A DNA stretch of 64,000 nt from contig JAJEKV010000072.1 of assembly GCA_021234155.1 (NCBI GenBank), positions 126,001-190,000 on the forward strand, in the 5' to 3' direction. This document shows positions 31,901-45,639 of the stretch, piece by piece. The translations under genes were made by a program, and so were the position numbers. The notes beneath the pieces are model-generated. The model saw only the letters and a program-made list of their open reading frames with translations. It did not search any database and was not told where the DNA came from. How positions within the stretch are numbered: position 1 is the stretch's first letter; every line of letters begins with the position of its first letter. This stretch comes from Isoetes taiwanensis. Its lineage: Eukaryota; Streptophyta; Lycopodiopsida; Isoetales; Isoetaceae.

Positions 31901-34840
31901 CAAATAAAACTTGAAATTTTTTTTATTTTTGGTACCGATGGGCTAAGAGAGTTGTGCAGTGCATGAAGAATAGAGCAAAATCATTTTGCAGATCCTTCAG
32001 GCGAAGCAGGTCCAATCGAACTCTACTTGGTATCTAGATATCTGCTGCAAAAATATTATTCTTCCAGTCAAAACGGAGTTTTCACCACCAAAATGCTATT
32101 AAGAATGCTATAAGATTTAGCATGAAATTAGAAACACTTGATGCAACAATGATGGTATCATAGTGGAATGAACCATTTGAGCATAGACTGGCAAGCATGC
32201 AAACAAGTGTGATGAGCCTGCAGAGACTCTCTTGGCAACTCGAGATCTTGTCAAACTCATATAATTCTAGATTCATAATATTGGTAAGGAATTGGATCTT
32301 CCTTTGCTTGACATTTGAACCATTCTTATATATCCATTATCCATTATCCATTATCCATTATCCATTATCCATCATGAACAACATAAATCCAGGGGGATTA
32401 TGCAATCCACAATATTCTCAATATATACAATATCAAACTGAGCAAATCAAACAGAACTTCTAGCTCTAGATTTCAACAACTACTGCCATCAAATTGACCG
32501 CTGCCTTGCCGGTTAATTGTGCATGCATTCAATAGGGTTAGTCCTCGTGGGGGATCTCTGGCTGCCACTACATGCATTGAACATCTTGAAAATCTTAGGT
32601 AACAAGAATATAAACACAAGCAAAGACACCAGATCCTATATGAGCACGGTGCTAGACAAGGACAACATGATCAAATGAAATACAACAATGTGCATCAGAA
32701 GCAAGCAATGAACATAGCCAAAATACCATTGGTGCATCTAATGTGAAAACTCAAAACTTCTGCACTTTAGGGTTAAAAATCCACAGGGCCTCATGACCAT
32801 AACTACTGATACCACCTATCAAATGATCTCGGACCTAGGCCCCATCTGCAGGAGCCAAAAGTGTAATATCTCATTAGACTTAGCATTAATAAGTTTATAT
32901 GTTATTATTTCCTAGTTAAGAAGTTCAATCATCCACAACAATGGAAGTTCTTACATATTTTCATCCATTGTGTTTAACCAAATCACTTGCCGCTTACCTA
33001 GACATACTCGGCAGATCTTCTGTGCTAAATCCAGCACCTTATACCTCTGTGTTCCCCTTCGAAGTTCTTATATAGTTATTTAGGGTTTAAATAACAAATT
33101 GTTAGCAACATAGATAGCAAATAAGACAACAAAGCAATTGTAAATAACAATAACAGAAACGTCCAAACTTGGCTCGTCGTGGAAGTTCCTAAGCCACTGA
33201 TTCTTTTAATCTAAGCCTATCCAAGGCAAATCGGCACCATTCACCCTCAAATTGGCCCTTTTCCTTGCAATCCAGTTCTGATTCTGAAGATGATCTATTG
33301 TGTTTTTATATTTTTCGGCAGATTTTCGATGGAGCAATTACATCTAGAACACTTAACAAGGCACCAAACAAGTCAGATCTATACTTTATCATCTCAATCG
33401 GCCTTACCTAGATCAAATCCAACCATTTCCAATCAATTTTGACATAGATTCCCTCAAATTCTTATATGTTGCAGATGGCCTAGATTTCCCATTTTTGCGT
33501 AGCGCTCAGAGCAGCAATAAGCCCACTTCTCTTATCACAAAGCATGAACAATTTTACTCATAGCAGCAACAGTGTAATCCTGAAGGAATTTACTCATAGC
33601 AACAGCCATGTAATCCAAAGAATCAACGAAAAAACCCCACCTGAGAATTTCTTCATGCATGGACCTCTAGATCTTTTGCAATTGCTTGCGCCTCCAAAGA
33701 TCGGCTTCTAGCTCCAAGAATCAAACTGTAGAAGAACATACATAGTGCAGTCGATTCTGACCCAGCATCACTGTTTCTGTCATGGCTTTCGCATAGAAAT
33801 GAATTTGGGATTTATCAGATCAATCCGGAAAGCTTACTCAAAAACCTTTTCAGTAAAAGAAAAATTAACTAAAAAGGATCTCTGGTCGTCAAGATATGAT
33901 ACTCCAACATTTGGGCTCCAAAACTGCCCATAATTGCTCCTCCTCCTTTCATGTTATCCAAAAGCTCGTGCAAAAATTCTTTTCCGTAAAGATAAAATCC
34001 TTTCTTATGTCCATTCTCCATGTATATTATGCATTTTTACATACGTACATAAGTACATATACTGGCCCATCAAGTGGCCAGGGACGTTACACAAGGACTC
34101 GTATAAATCGTAGCAAAGAAGAGGAATGAAGTTGATGTGATTGATTTTACACTTTAAACTACTATTTTGTTTTTCATAGTATCCATTTGAGAACTTGATT
34201 GTTTATTTTAGTTTGAGGAAAAAAAATGGTTTTTTGTCATCTAGATTTTTGAATTGCCCAAATGACAAACCCTGGTATTGGTGCATTGATTGAATCTTAT
34301 TGGGACATGCTAATTCGACGGATGAGATTATGAATTTCTGTGCATCCAACAACTGAGATTAAAGTTTTCTCTGCGCTATGTGAGTTAATAGGTGATTTGT
34401 TTGCCACTGGTTGTCGTGATACAAGGTTACAATGCGATTCGACTGTCCAATGCAAATAAGAGGATAAAGCTTTGGCTATTCCTGCTGTAGTACACTTTTT
34501 GGAGATGTATGGGATCTCAATGCTTTGGAGTCCTTTTTCAACTCTGCCACATCTCTGCCATAACACTAACCCTTTTTCGACTTTATAATCTGCCCAATTC
34601 ACGATTTAATTCGGCAGAGGTCGGATTTATACCCTAGTGCCCATCTCCGTCACCTTGTCCCATTCTTCCTAAACTACAGCTCTCTCTGAGCTTTGTGCTG
34701 GCATGTGCTCTATTGAAGCATTTAATAACAGCTTGCATTATGTCTCTTGCTGGATTAAGCAGGTTTTTCTAACCTAAAAAATTTTAGACGGACTGGCAGC
34801 TTACGCTTGCATTCAATGCTATGGTCAAGACAATAAGGAG
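31901..34840. other. AT-rich stretch, no firm gene
   Basis: Short protein-like pieces occur (plus strand about 32100-32260, with HRLASMQTSVMSLQRLSWQL, interrupted by a stop), but no splice chain or motif is convincing. A possible LTR start (TGTAACGTCCC, minus strand) is at 34091. Confidence 0.35.
32331..32372. repeat. (TATCCAT)n heptanucleotide repeat
   Basis: Six nearly perfect 7-bp units TATCCAT end in ATCATG. Confidence 0.9.
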
Positions 34841-34845
34841 ATGAT

Positions 34846-35638
34846 GACATATTTAATAAAATTTGGACTTATTCAAATCTAATAAATGTACTTCACGAAT
34901 GCCATGATAATATTATATGTATTTTTAGCTCTTATTGATTTTAATAATTTGTTCTATTTATCTTTAGATCAAAAATATGATACTTACTAAAGTTTAAAGT
35001 TGTTTTTTAAACTAATTCTCGATTTCATCTATTTAGAATTAAATTTTCATCTAAGATAACTCGTATAATTAAAATGCTATTCTTTTCAAAATATTTAAAG
35101 AAAGTTTTAGATTGAAATTAATTAAATGATAACGTTTATGTTTATTAAAAAAATAAATAGTTTATTATTAATTAAATGTCAATATATTTCATTTCATCAA
35201 TAATAAATTATTCAATAATTATTATTAAGCCAATAACTTTGTATCATTTAATTAATTTCAACCTAAAACCTTTCTTAAAGTATTCTTAACAGTGTAAAAG
35301 TTTGCAAATTGTGAAATTCTAATAATAGTTTTAAGTCAATCGCTTATCAAACCATCAGATTTCATTTTATTATCATGATTGCTAAATTGTGAATCTGTTA
35401 CTATAAATTAAAATTTTTATATTCTTGAAATGTCTAATTCTAAATAGATTTAAATGACCATTAGTTTGGAAATCAAGTTTATTCTTTGATAACCATTATA
35501 ATTTTAATTGAAAGATAAACTTATATAATTAAAACTTAAACAATCAAGAAGAATCAAACAATACATATATTCTTATAATGGTGTTCCTGAAGTGCTATCT
35601 ATTAAATCTGAATAAGTCCAAATTTTGTTGAATATGTC
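34846..35638. mobile_element. Non-autonomous TIR element, copy 3 (793 bp)
   Basis: The left end GACATATTTAATAAAATTTG and the reverse complement of the right end GACATATTCAACAAAATTTG form the same inverted repeat as copy 2. ATGAT flanks both sides (34841-34845 and 35639-35643). The interior is homologous to copies 1 and 2 throughout. No ORF. Confidence 0.8.
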
Positions 35639-35743
35639 ATGATGGCTTCTTGTGCTAGTTTCGTACTATATGATCCTGATCAAGTCGAGGAAAATCATAC
35701 AGTTTTCTTTCAAAAAAGGCAGAGATATGTCGGAATCTAATAA

Positions 35744-35877
35744 TTTGATGTTTACGCTTCAATTTGTCCTGGAAAAAGTTGTGGAATAGCTGGATTAATT
35801 GACCGAGATGTAGGATTTGGCCTCAGTGTTCAGCATGCAATAGACTATAGTCATGAGGTCCATAGTATAGCCGAGAG
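35744..35877 (+). pseudogene. Possible exon of unidentified gene
   Basis: Forty-four open codons include GLIDRDVGFGLSVQHAIDYS and end at a good donor GAGAG|GTAAGTT. The sequence starts just after two stops, about 100 bp right of the TIR element, so the upstream part of the exon may have been disrupted. Family unknown. Confidence 0.35.
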
Positions 35878-36114
35878 GTAAGTTCGTTGCTTCCATATTC
35901 AGGTGTTTTATGTTGGATATGATCCTGATTTAATCGTGTATTGCATCCATAAATCAGAAGCGCTATCTTTGCCCGCTTCAATCTGCAGAAGTCTTAAAAC
36001 GTATGGAAAAGGCCATTGGATCAAACACCAGCAATAAGAACATGATTCTAAAGGGAAAAAGAATGATCAACCCTTATTTTGAGACCAATGGATATTATTA
36101 GAATGCAGATCTAG

Positions 36115-37560
36115 ATGGACTCGACATTTGACAAGTGGATTAAGAACATCTTAATCCATAATTCGATGGAAAATCTGGTTTCTTCTAGAATAAGAAATGT
36201 TTTTGGGTTTTGTTTGAACAAGAGAAAAGATGAGAAGTTTATAGAAGCGAAGAGACTTCAAGCTCAAAAAAAATCCATAACCATTTCTGGCATTGAAACA
36301 TGTAAGAAACAACTTAGTACATCCTTTTTAATAATGTTAGACAAAAAAATTGGAATGTTTTTATTACTGCTGCAAAGAGGCGCGAATTTCTATCAAGACA
36401 TGTAGCAAGGTGACCTCAATAGACTGGAGAATTATTCTCAACCATTCAACATAAAACTCTATCTGGTCCAACTGATCAAAAGTTATGGGGAAAAAACAAA
36501 AGCAATGAAGTTGTTTGGTCTATCATTAAAACCTTTGAGATTCTTACTTGTATCCTTCACATTTGCTTTGTTGAAAACTATAAGTGTGGATTTGCCACCC
36601 ATGCAGTTTTTCCCATTGCTTTGATTTTCTGCTTGCATCTTGGTATTTGGGCAGTATTTAGGTTGCTTGCTCCTCCACTTAACTATGGTGCCATTTTGAA
36701 TTTCTTCTAGAAGCTGAAGTGCAAAGCGGAGTTTAAAATGCACACTGGAGTTTGGAATCGTGCCATTGACAAGCCATTGCAAACCATTGCAAACCATCAA
36801 GAATAAGCTACTAGCCATCAAGAAATTTTAGGTATCCATCTAGGACATGGTGAGAATTAGACCACTCAATAACAAACAAGATGAAAAAGCCTCCATCTAT
36901 GTAAGGCGGTTTTGTTTGAACAAGAGAAAAGATGAGGTGTTTCATCCAGAAGGATCTTCGGTTAGTAGAGAACCTTCATTGCTTTGCAAAAAAATGCTTT
37001 TAGCCAAGGGCAACCCTCATTGCATTGAAACATGTAAGAAACAACTTTAGTACATCCTTTTTTTAATGTTAGACAAAAAATTGGAATTTACTTACTTTCT
37101 ATCACACAAAAAGTGTAAAATTATTTTGCCTATCCCATTGTAAAATTATTTTGCCTATCCCATTGGAAAAAGGAAAAGCTAGATTTGAGAATTATTCTCA
37201 ACCATTCAACATTTAAATGCCATTCGGGGAACAACCGCGACGAAGCATGCGCCAAGCCTGATGATTGCCGTGAATGGCATTTAAAGAGCTATCATTAAAA
37301 CCTTTGAGAAATATTACTTGTATCCTTCAAAATTGCTTTGTTGAAAACTATAATGTGTGGGTAAAACTTGAATCTTTGGGTAAAATTTTCCCAATAGCTT
37401 TGAAATTCTCCTCGTGGATAAATTTGGTATTTGGGGCCGGGGAAGTTCTTGCTCCTCCAAAAATGGTGCCATTTTGATTCCTTCTAAGAAATTTGCCATG
37501 TGGCATGTTGAGTTTAAAAAACGCAGAATAATTTCTAACTTTTTTACGTCACCTGAAAGG
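36115..37560. repeat. About 0.7-kb tandem duplication, diverged
   Basis: Landmarks recur in the same order: TTTGTTTGAACAAGAGAAAA (36213, 36909), ATTGAAACATGTAAGAAACA (36293, 37022), CAACCATTCAACAT (36438, 37200), TCATTAAAACCTTTGAGA (36522, 37292) and TTGCTTTGTTGAAAACTA (36562, 37332). ORFs in both copies are short and inconsistent, so coding is unlikely. Confidence 0.8.
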
Positions 37561-37648
37561 TGTAAAATTATTTTTCCATCCCTAGAAAATTAAAATTAAG
37601 TCCCTAGAAAATTAAAAACTAAGGATAGACTGCAAAATTCGAGCACTG

Positions 37649-38690
37649 AACTCAACGTCCATAAATAAAGCAACAGTTTCTGAAATTGAGTTCACGAATG
37701 AAACAGCAATTCTTGAGTTTCAGGCAGGTGAGGTGTTCATAGGAATACAAAAGATCTCAATCTAACCTTGAGGTTTTGGGGTAGATAACGTCCTCTCCCG
37801 AGGAGTTATGGGCCAACCCTCATTGCTTTGGCAACCCGCATTGCTTTAGCCAAGGGCAACCCTCATGTACGGCTTTGGACCCGCATTGCTTTAGCCACGA
37901 GGCCATTTTTCTGGCCCATAACCCGAGGGAAAAGCGTTAATTTACCTTAACGTCCTGGGCCGACAAAAAGTGTAAAATTACCGCCATGCCTATCCCATTG
38001 GCAAAATTATTTTGGCTATCCCAACTAAAAAAATGAAAGTCTAGATTTTCTAAACTGAACATGTGAGGCGTAGGGAGGCGGATTTAAACAGAGTAGGGAA
38101 GTCAGATTTGCACAGGGGAGGCAGATTTAAACAGGCAGGGGAGTCAGATTCGCATAAATGAGTCGGATTCCTGAGAATCGGCAGCCAGAAGCTGGACCTG
38201 TAATTCATTTTCCGCGCTTCTCTGAAAAATCCCGCCCAATGTCTGTGGCAAAACTTCCGGAAAAGCTTTCTTGTAAAACTTCCGAAAATCTTGGGTCTTT
38301 GTTCTTGAAATAGAGCAAAAACAGAATCTGCTGGAGTAAAAACACAGCTATGGCGACGGATATCGTGATTTTTGTCAAAAAAAACACAGACATTCCTAGG
38401 TTTAAATTTGCTATGGCGACTGTTAGAACTGCATTGGCGGAAAACGGCCCGAATTTTTAGAACTGCTTTTGGCGACGGACCTGAAAGGTGCCATCCCTAG
38501 CCATTTTAAGTCCCTAGAAATTAAAACGGATTTGTAGACTGCAAATTTTTGCACTGAACTCAACGTCCAGGTAAAAAAGCAACAGTTTCGGCAATTGAGT
38601 TCACGAATGAAACAACAATTCTTTGTTTTCAGGCAGGTGAGGTGTTCATAGGAATACAAAAGATCTCAATCTAACCTTGAGGTTTTGGAG
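37649..38690. repeat. About 140-bp direct repeat, two copies about 0.9 kb apart
   Basis: The copies at 37649-37786 and about 38550-38690 share CTGAACTCAACGTCCA, GAGTTCACGAATGAAACA and GGCAGGTGAGGTGTTCATAG and run to TAACCTTGAGGTTTTGG. Between them, short phrases such as CTTCCGGAAAAGC/CTTCCGAAAATC are also repeated. No gene seen. Confidence 0.8.
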
Positions 38691-39480
38691 CGATGGGAAA
38701 CCGTCCATCAGCCTCAGTACCTTGTTTGATTTAAATTTCCTTCTACTGCAGCTGCCAGAATAACTACATGAATTTTCATACAAGAAAGCAACTGGCCACT
38801 ACCATAACTCTACCATACTTCAATGCGTTAGGTTGCAAAGATACAGATAATAGACTCGTTTCAAAAGGTTTAGAAATCCATTTATAGGACGCTGAATTCC
38901 ATTCATATCAAGGTGTGAGATGCTTCTTACTGCACAGATATTATCAATATACTCATAAACTCTTACTTTTGCATTAGTGACTTGAAACATGAATTGTAGC
39001 CTGGGTATTATTTCCCTGCAATCTACCAAACTAATAAATTCTTGGTAGGATAATATTTCTTTGCCATCTAAAAACGGTTAGGCAGCAATAGTTCATAACC
39101 AAACCAAATGTGAAGCTTTTCAAAAATAATCCTGCTTAATAGGCTTAAGCTAAACCATTATAGCATCAATTTGATTTTAGCAATTTCTGCTCAAGCTAAT
39201 CAGAACAAAAGCATTCTTCAAAAGAGCTACTCTCAGAACAAAGAAAAGAAAATACAGCATATTTAGGGGAACAATTTGGGAAAATTCGAAGTAGATTATA
39301 ACAATGTAGTAGTAATCATGGTACATAGATAATATTAAGGAAGGGGCTTTCCGCATTACATTCAAGAAAACAAAAGCAAGAGAAGTCTTGGACAAAAAAA
39401 AGAACGATCCTGTACAGCAGTTAAGATTAATTTCGGCATTCCAAGAGCTGCTTCAAATCCAAGGCAGAATCATCCATAAC

Positions 39481-39900
<420 letters not shown>

Positions 39901-40017
39901 TCAAATCTACAAAATGCTGCAAATCTATAAGAACCTGCCTATCTCGATGTTTCGATCTGTCGCCCAATCGCCCAATCTGCAGAATTTTTTCTTTCCCTGT
40001 GAATCCCTCTCTCTGGT

Positions 40018-40025
40018 TTTATATA
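40018..40025 (-). promoter_or_regulatory. TATA box of the H3.3 gene
   Basis: Minus-strand TATATAAA, about 127 bp upstream of the start codon, preceded by a GC-rich block with CGTCGACTATATCGACG. This is a sensible distance if the 5' UTR is about 95-100 bp. Confidence 0.6.
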
Positions 40026-40215
40026 TGCTTTGGAAAGGGCTTCTGGTTTTTCGGGTTCCAGCAGGTGCGAGATTTCGACGGCCTGGATGGCTGCGTCGAC
40101 TATATCGACGGCCTTGCTTCGCCCCCCACTTGCAAGAAAGCACAATCCGTGTGCTTGCTTTTATGCCTTCTCATTGGTTGCTTTCTGTTTTTCTAGGATC
40201 GATGATGTGGATGTA

Positions 40216-40221
40216 TGACGT
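40216..40221 (-). promoter_or_regulatory. ACGTCA hexamer upstream of H3.3
   Basis: ACGTCA on the minus strand, about 195 bp upstream of the TATA box. This hexamer is a known plant histone promoter element bound by bZIP factors. A single short match can occur by chance. Confidence 0.35.
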
Positions 40222-40489
40222 GGCTTATTGTGTGTTTGTTTGTCGCGTTTAAGAAATACACTTTTTCTTGTACCGCCTGTTATTTGCTTACGTAACCGTA
40301 AAGTTTCAAGGTATCAAATTAAATTTTGTAATATAATAATCTAATATTGCCATATAATAATACAAGAATTTTGCACTCGCGGAGCTAGCACCATATGGGT
40401 ATTTGAGAATCCAACCCGAATGCAATAGTCAATGCTATGAATTTACATATTGTTAAGTTTGGAATGCTATATGACTGACGAATTGGAAG

Positions 40490-40694
40490 TTTTGTATTTG
40501 TACAGTTTGACAGCAAACCTATTCCTATCACGGTTTTTCCCCCAAACAACCCTTCGGGGCAGGGAGGGGGTTTTTTTAACCCGGACAGTAATACGCTTGT
40601 TGCGCCTCCTGTTTGGGTCTCATAAGCCAATTGATCTCCGTGGACGATAAAAACTCTATTTTATTCTATTCTATTCTATTCTATTCTATTCTAT
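40490..40694 (+). mobile_element. GC-rich LINE, 3'-end-only copy
   Basis: Aligns to 31.72-31.90 kb from about GTACAGTTTGACAGC through CCCTTCGGGGCAGGGAGG, GGGTCTCATAAGCCAATTG and CTCCGTGGACGATAAAA to a longer (ATTCT)n tail. Strongly 5'-truncated. It sits between the H3.3 promoter region and the end of Helitron B. Confidence 0.85.
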
Positions 40695-40815
40695 GGTTAT
40701 TTGATGCGTTAAGGTGATGTTTTCTGGGGAACTACCACGTTAAAGAGAGATTTTGAGCCCCAAGTTCTATATATGCACATTTGCTTCTAATTATAAGCCA
40801 AGACTAGAAACGTGT

Positions 40816-40832
40816 GCCCGGCGATGCCGGGC
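40816..40832 (-). other. Helitron B 3' hairpin
   Basis: Same 17-base hairpin as in Helitron A, eight bases before CTAG at 40807-40804. Confidence 0.9.
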
Positions 40833-40839
40833 ATTAGTT

Positions 40840-42780
40840 GTGGCTGCATGGAATGTATAGATATAATCAAATATAGAGGGTGAAATGGGATAGGTAGGGT
40901 GGAATAGACTCCGATGCATAGGTGAAATAGAATGTATAGATGTAATGAAGCACATAAATGCCATGGAGTATGTAAAGTTGTAATATGTACAAAATTCGAA
41001 TTCGATTACGTTGGAAAATTGAATATTCGCATATGTAAACACGTGCATTTAATTGATTATGTGCGTCGGGCAATGCTGGAATGTGGAAAGGAATTTCATA
41101 CGATGATGTGTTGCTATGGTTATTATGTTTCATTGCTTGGTCAGTTATGAGTTCATGAAACATGTTTCATCCTCTCGAGGAGTCGTGGTATAATAAATCC
41201 TAAACCCTAATCAAGATGGAGAATCAAGATGAGACACAAAAACTTCTATTAATCATGAAAATCCACCCTTGCTCGGCATTATAATCGATGATATGAGTGT
41301 GGTGGTAATGTATATCAATAAGTCAATGTTGTTTGTTAAGTTCATCGTATGACCTATTACACTTGTATTTCAATGATGAGTGTGTGTGAAAATGTGTTAT
41401 GTGTGCAGAGATATGTGTGTGCCCTACATGTGTAGTCTAGAGACATTTGAATGAATTTTATCAAGGAGAAGAACAATATATCTTCAATCTTGGGCCAAAG
41501 GCCAAAATTGTTTGTCAAGCTAGGGTCAAAAAGGCAAAAGTAAAAAACAATTGTAAGGCAAGGTAAGTCTTCCAATAATTAATTGAATTCAATTGGGTGT
41601 TGGGTCAAAGGTTAGAAATGGTATTGTAATCCTAGTCCATAATGGAGTGACTTCCTCGACTGTCTTATGGCAATAAGAAAAGAGAGATTTCACTTAACTT
41701 CTTGCATAGCATCTCTTTTAAATCTAAGGTCGTGTCAAGTCGAGTGCAATCGCTATACATCAATAATTAAACCTTGACCAACTCAAAATAACATGGTCAT
41801 TGGATATACCATCCCTAAAACCTTGCGTGTTCCAAGATGGAAAATATCATTATAGGTTGATCAGAAAACATTCACATCATCATGAAACAAACACAAACCC
41901 TTGAAATTAGTTATCAATTGGCTAGAATCAACAGTGTGAAGTGATAAGCCTGTTATCTCGAATTGTCAAGGGCTCAAATTCTCTATTTCAAGTCATTTGA
42001 TGGTGTGTTGAATGATATGAACACTCACAATTATGGTGACTTTTTTCAGCATGCAGCAACGATTATTGACACCACACTTCTTTCTGAAATCAATACATGC
42101 TCCATTAAAACCTGTCAACAGCAAGAAAGGAAGTGGATCACATGTGTAGGGGTATTGGATTAGCCTAATACAAAGAAGGCTTACCTTTGTCTATCTCGTT
42201 ATACTGCCAATTATTCTACAGAAACTCGACAGCCAAATCACGCAGTTGCAGCCAGGTGTTGCGTCAAGATTTAGATGGATTATGACTATATTGCAAAGTC
42301 AACTTGAATGCATTCTAAAGTTCAAAATTAAAAACTGGTTCTAACTAACCTTCTTTTACTCGGCTTTCAATTTTGCAGAGTGGCACAGTCTCCTTGCAAC
42401 TTTTATCCAAAAGGCATCCAAATATTTGGATGTCAAAAAAGGAGATCCATTATATCAAGCGTGTTTCAACTAAATATTGGAGCAACAAAGCTGGACTTGT
42501 TGCATTTGCAACGGACTTTTGCATGCAGGTCAATGTTGATGTTCATTCCTTGCATGGTTGAAGAATTGGCTGGAAAAAAATGTAAAAGGCACCCGTGCAA
42601 AGACACGCATATGCAGAGTATTTCATTCATAGACTCAAAGGGTGCAAGGTGGTTGATTCATAGACCCAAAGGGTCTGCTAGCAGTCTTTGTCATAAATGT
42701 TTGGAGACAGCATGCCAAATGTCGAATCTAGTGGCTTGCTACAGAAATTGTTCTTACATAATGGAGGCAAATCTATATAC
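40840..42780. other. Helitron B 3' body, no firm gene
   Basis: AT-rich sequence; the first 100 bp resemble the corresponding part of Helitron A loosely (GGTGAAATAGAAT in both). Short ORFs at 41.96-42.16 and 42.37-42.96 kb show no motif. AGACTCAAAGGGT/AGACCCAAAGGGT is a local duplication near 42640-42670. Confidence 0.4.
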
Positions 42781-43599
42781 CTATAGGAAGGAAGGAAGGA
42801 AGGAAGGTACTTTTATCGTCCACGGAGACCAATCGGTCTATGGGACCCAATACAAAAACGCAGCCAGTTTGATTACCGGATTAAAAACCCCCGCCCGGCG
42901 GGTTTTCGAGGAAAAACCGCGGGCAGCAATCACCGGCCGACAAATGTGGCTAATCATATAAAATGCGTAAACATCCCAATATATACAAATATGCACCACC
43001 CCCGTAGTGCCTAGTCACGGACAGCCAAAGGGGGCAAAGGTGACCTCGCGCAGTCCAAGACCTCCGGATGTATGACCCCGTGGCACGCATCGACGGTGTG
43101 TTCATCAAGAAATGCAAGGGCACGCCCGCCGCATTCAAGGGAGCGATCTAGCCCCTGGACCGGACCGAACGGCGGGCAACTCGAAAGTGTGAGACTCATC
43201 CTCAATGGCACCCGCTTGACAAAGACCGACAGAGCCCGTCCCCGGGCGGGCTCCCAATCCACCCGCCTGCCTCGATGCGAAGATGGTGGGCACCTGTGCG
43301 AATGGAGGCAATGAGTCCGCTTTTCAGGGGTACCGGGAACGCGAGTAGAGCCCGGCCCCGCTAACACGGGTTAATGTGCTCCTTGTAATGGGCCATTTTG
43401 ACCTGCTCTAGAGCAATGGGGTCCCGCAGCTTGCCAAGGAAACAAGCATCTAGGTACTCCTGCCAGGCCGCCACGACGGCTAGCGCCAACAGATGCGCAT
43501 ACATTAACTTGCATCGCTCCATCCGGGCGAAACCATCTCTCTCTTACTTACCCTCCAACGTGCCCTAAGCCGCCAAGGACTCATGGCCACAAGTGTAAG

Positions 43600-44890
43600 C
43601 CAAAAAGGGAGCCGAGCATCACCCATAGTAACCACTTTCTCGAAAATAGACGATGTGTCTATCAAGGGCTGCCCACCGGGGCAAGAATCCAACCGCAGCC
43701 AGACCGATAGGGGACCAAGGTTTCACCCCAAGTGCGTGCCAAAATGCCTTTCACGACTTGCCCAAGTCATTCCGTGTCGCCAAAGAGACGGCCGCCCCAA
43801 ACCTCGACCGATGCATTTAATGACGGGCTCGACCGCTGCCCGAACAGATGTGACCGATGGCCCCAATCATATAGCTCTGCACGGGTGACCTGTTCCATGG
43901 CATAAAGCGCTTTCGGCCTAACACCACCAGTTTTATAGACGCCCCCGCCAGAGCGAGGAACTCCACCCCTAGGTACTTGTAGGTGGGCGGACGCCCACAG
44001 TCGCCCCCGATATGTGAGTGCGGGAGGCATGGGGTGACGTGAAGAGATATGAGAACCACCCCGGTCTTGGCCGATTGACGCCGCATGTCTGTAGCCCGAC
44101 AAAATGTGTCTAGGGCATCCGGTGAGACCGTGATAGCTTCGGGGTGTGGGCCAACAGCCAACATCGCCCGCGATAGATGAGTCTGGCGGATGACCTGGTG
44201 CAAAAGTCAGATGCCATTCCCCCATGCTCAGTAAGCCAGGGCTCTAACTGATCAATGTAGAGGCCAAAAGTGTTGGCGAGGGGGGCAACCCGCCGACCCG
44301 ATACTACCGGTGAATGCTTGGCCCGCCTACATCCCGCCAAAACAACTCTCATACAACTCAGATATGGCATTCTCAGACGACAATGCTGAGCCCCTTGGGC
44401 TTGACGCAGCCTAGCCTACGCTTTTCCGGGACCGTATCAAAAAGCCTTTGCGAAGTCCACAAAGCAAGAATACAAGTCCAAATACCGATGATTCCGGCCG
44501 TCCTCAATCAAGGCCCAGCAAAAAAGATATGGTCAATCGCTGAGTGGCCCGGTCGAAGCTCGCCGTGTGAGGGCTCGCACATCCGGCGCCTCGCCCGTGA
44601 GGTCAACCGCTGCTCGAGAATGCCATATGAGCTTGGCAAATAATTAAATCGACCATGATCGTCCCAGAATTGGCCTGGACAAAGGTGGGTCGCCTTGTGA
44701 ATGGGAACAACCCCAGCAGGGTCCATTGTCGGGAAACCCTCCCCGCAATGCTCGCTGAGAAGGTAGTGAGGACCCAAACAAGCAAGCTGCCGCCTCGCCC
44801 ACTTGAGTAACTCGGCACGCATACCATCGAGGTCACCGCCTTCCCATTAGCTAGCCGTTGCAGGCCCTCCTCAACATCCTCGCCCACGAA
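43600..44890 (-). pseudogene. Reverse transcriptase region of GC-rich LINE (minus copy)
   Basis: RAELLKWARRQLACL near 44820 and FTRRPTFVQANSGTIMVDLI (a degenerate PIHKAGD-NYRTIMVGL) near 44690 open the domain. NTFGLYIDQLEPWLTEHGG near 44260 corresponds to the region before the catalytic YADD, and YKYLGVEF near 43975 follows. The same landmarks are in the copies at 5.4 and 29.9 kb. Confidence 0.7.
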
Positions 44891-45639
44891 CCAATGGGGG
44901 GGCCATCCTGGGGTATATGCACGCTGCCCCCGGGCGGGTCATAGAGCCGCCGCAAGTATCGCTCCCACCGCCTCGTGTGATGTCCCCCGTAGGGTCGGGC
45001 CGCCTTCAAGCACTCAAGGCCAAAAGGTTCGAGGATGAGGTCCCAAAGAAAGCCTAACATCTCCCCCTCGATGTTAAGGCAAGGTACCGCGCCTTTGTGT
45101 CCTTCGATGGGCGCCAGATCGCGGTGGTGGCCCGCAAGCTGCACCGATCCGCAATGTGACGGGAGCCGCCGCTATGCTCTTTACAACCGCATCAAACCAT
45201 CTGCTACGAGGGAATGTTGTCGACCCTAAGCTACGACGCCGGGGTTCGCCAGCACCCCCCGCCATCCCGTAATAGCCGGGTCACTGGTCCGCCTCACCGC
45301 CTAGTGTGGAGGTCTCCGCACTACCGGGAGGGCGCCCATGAGCATCTCGGCCAGAGTCCTCCTCGGGCCGCCATAATCGAAGTCTCAACCGAGGACTCTG
45401 GCGAGGGGGTATAGTGGGGGTCTCTGGCGCTCGCCAAACCAGGTCCAAATAAAGTGGGAGGTGATCTCGAATGACCTCCTCATCCCGACCGCAGTCAGCC
45501 CACCCTAAAACGACCGATGAGATGCATATCTTGCGCAACTACAAGCACATAGTCCACCACACTAGACCCTCCCCGATTGTCCCATGCCTCGCATGTGCAC
45601 TTACGGTGAATCGGCCACCGCGGAAAGGCCATTGCAAAT

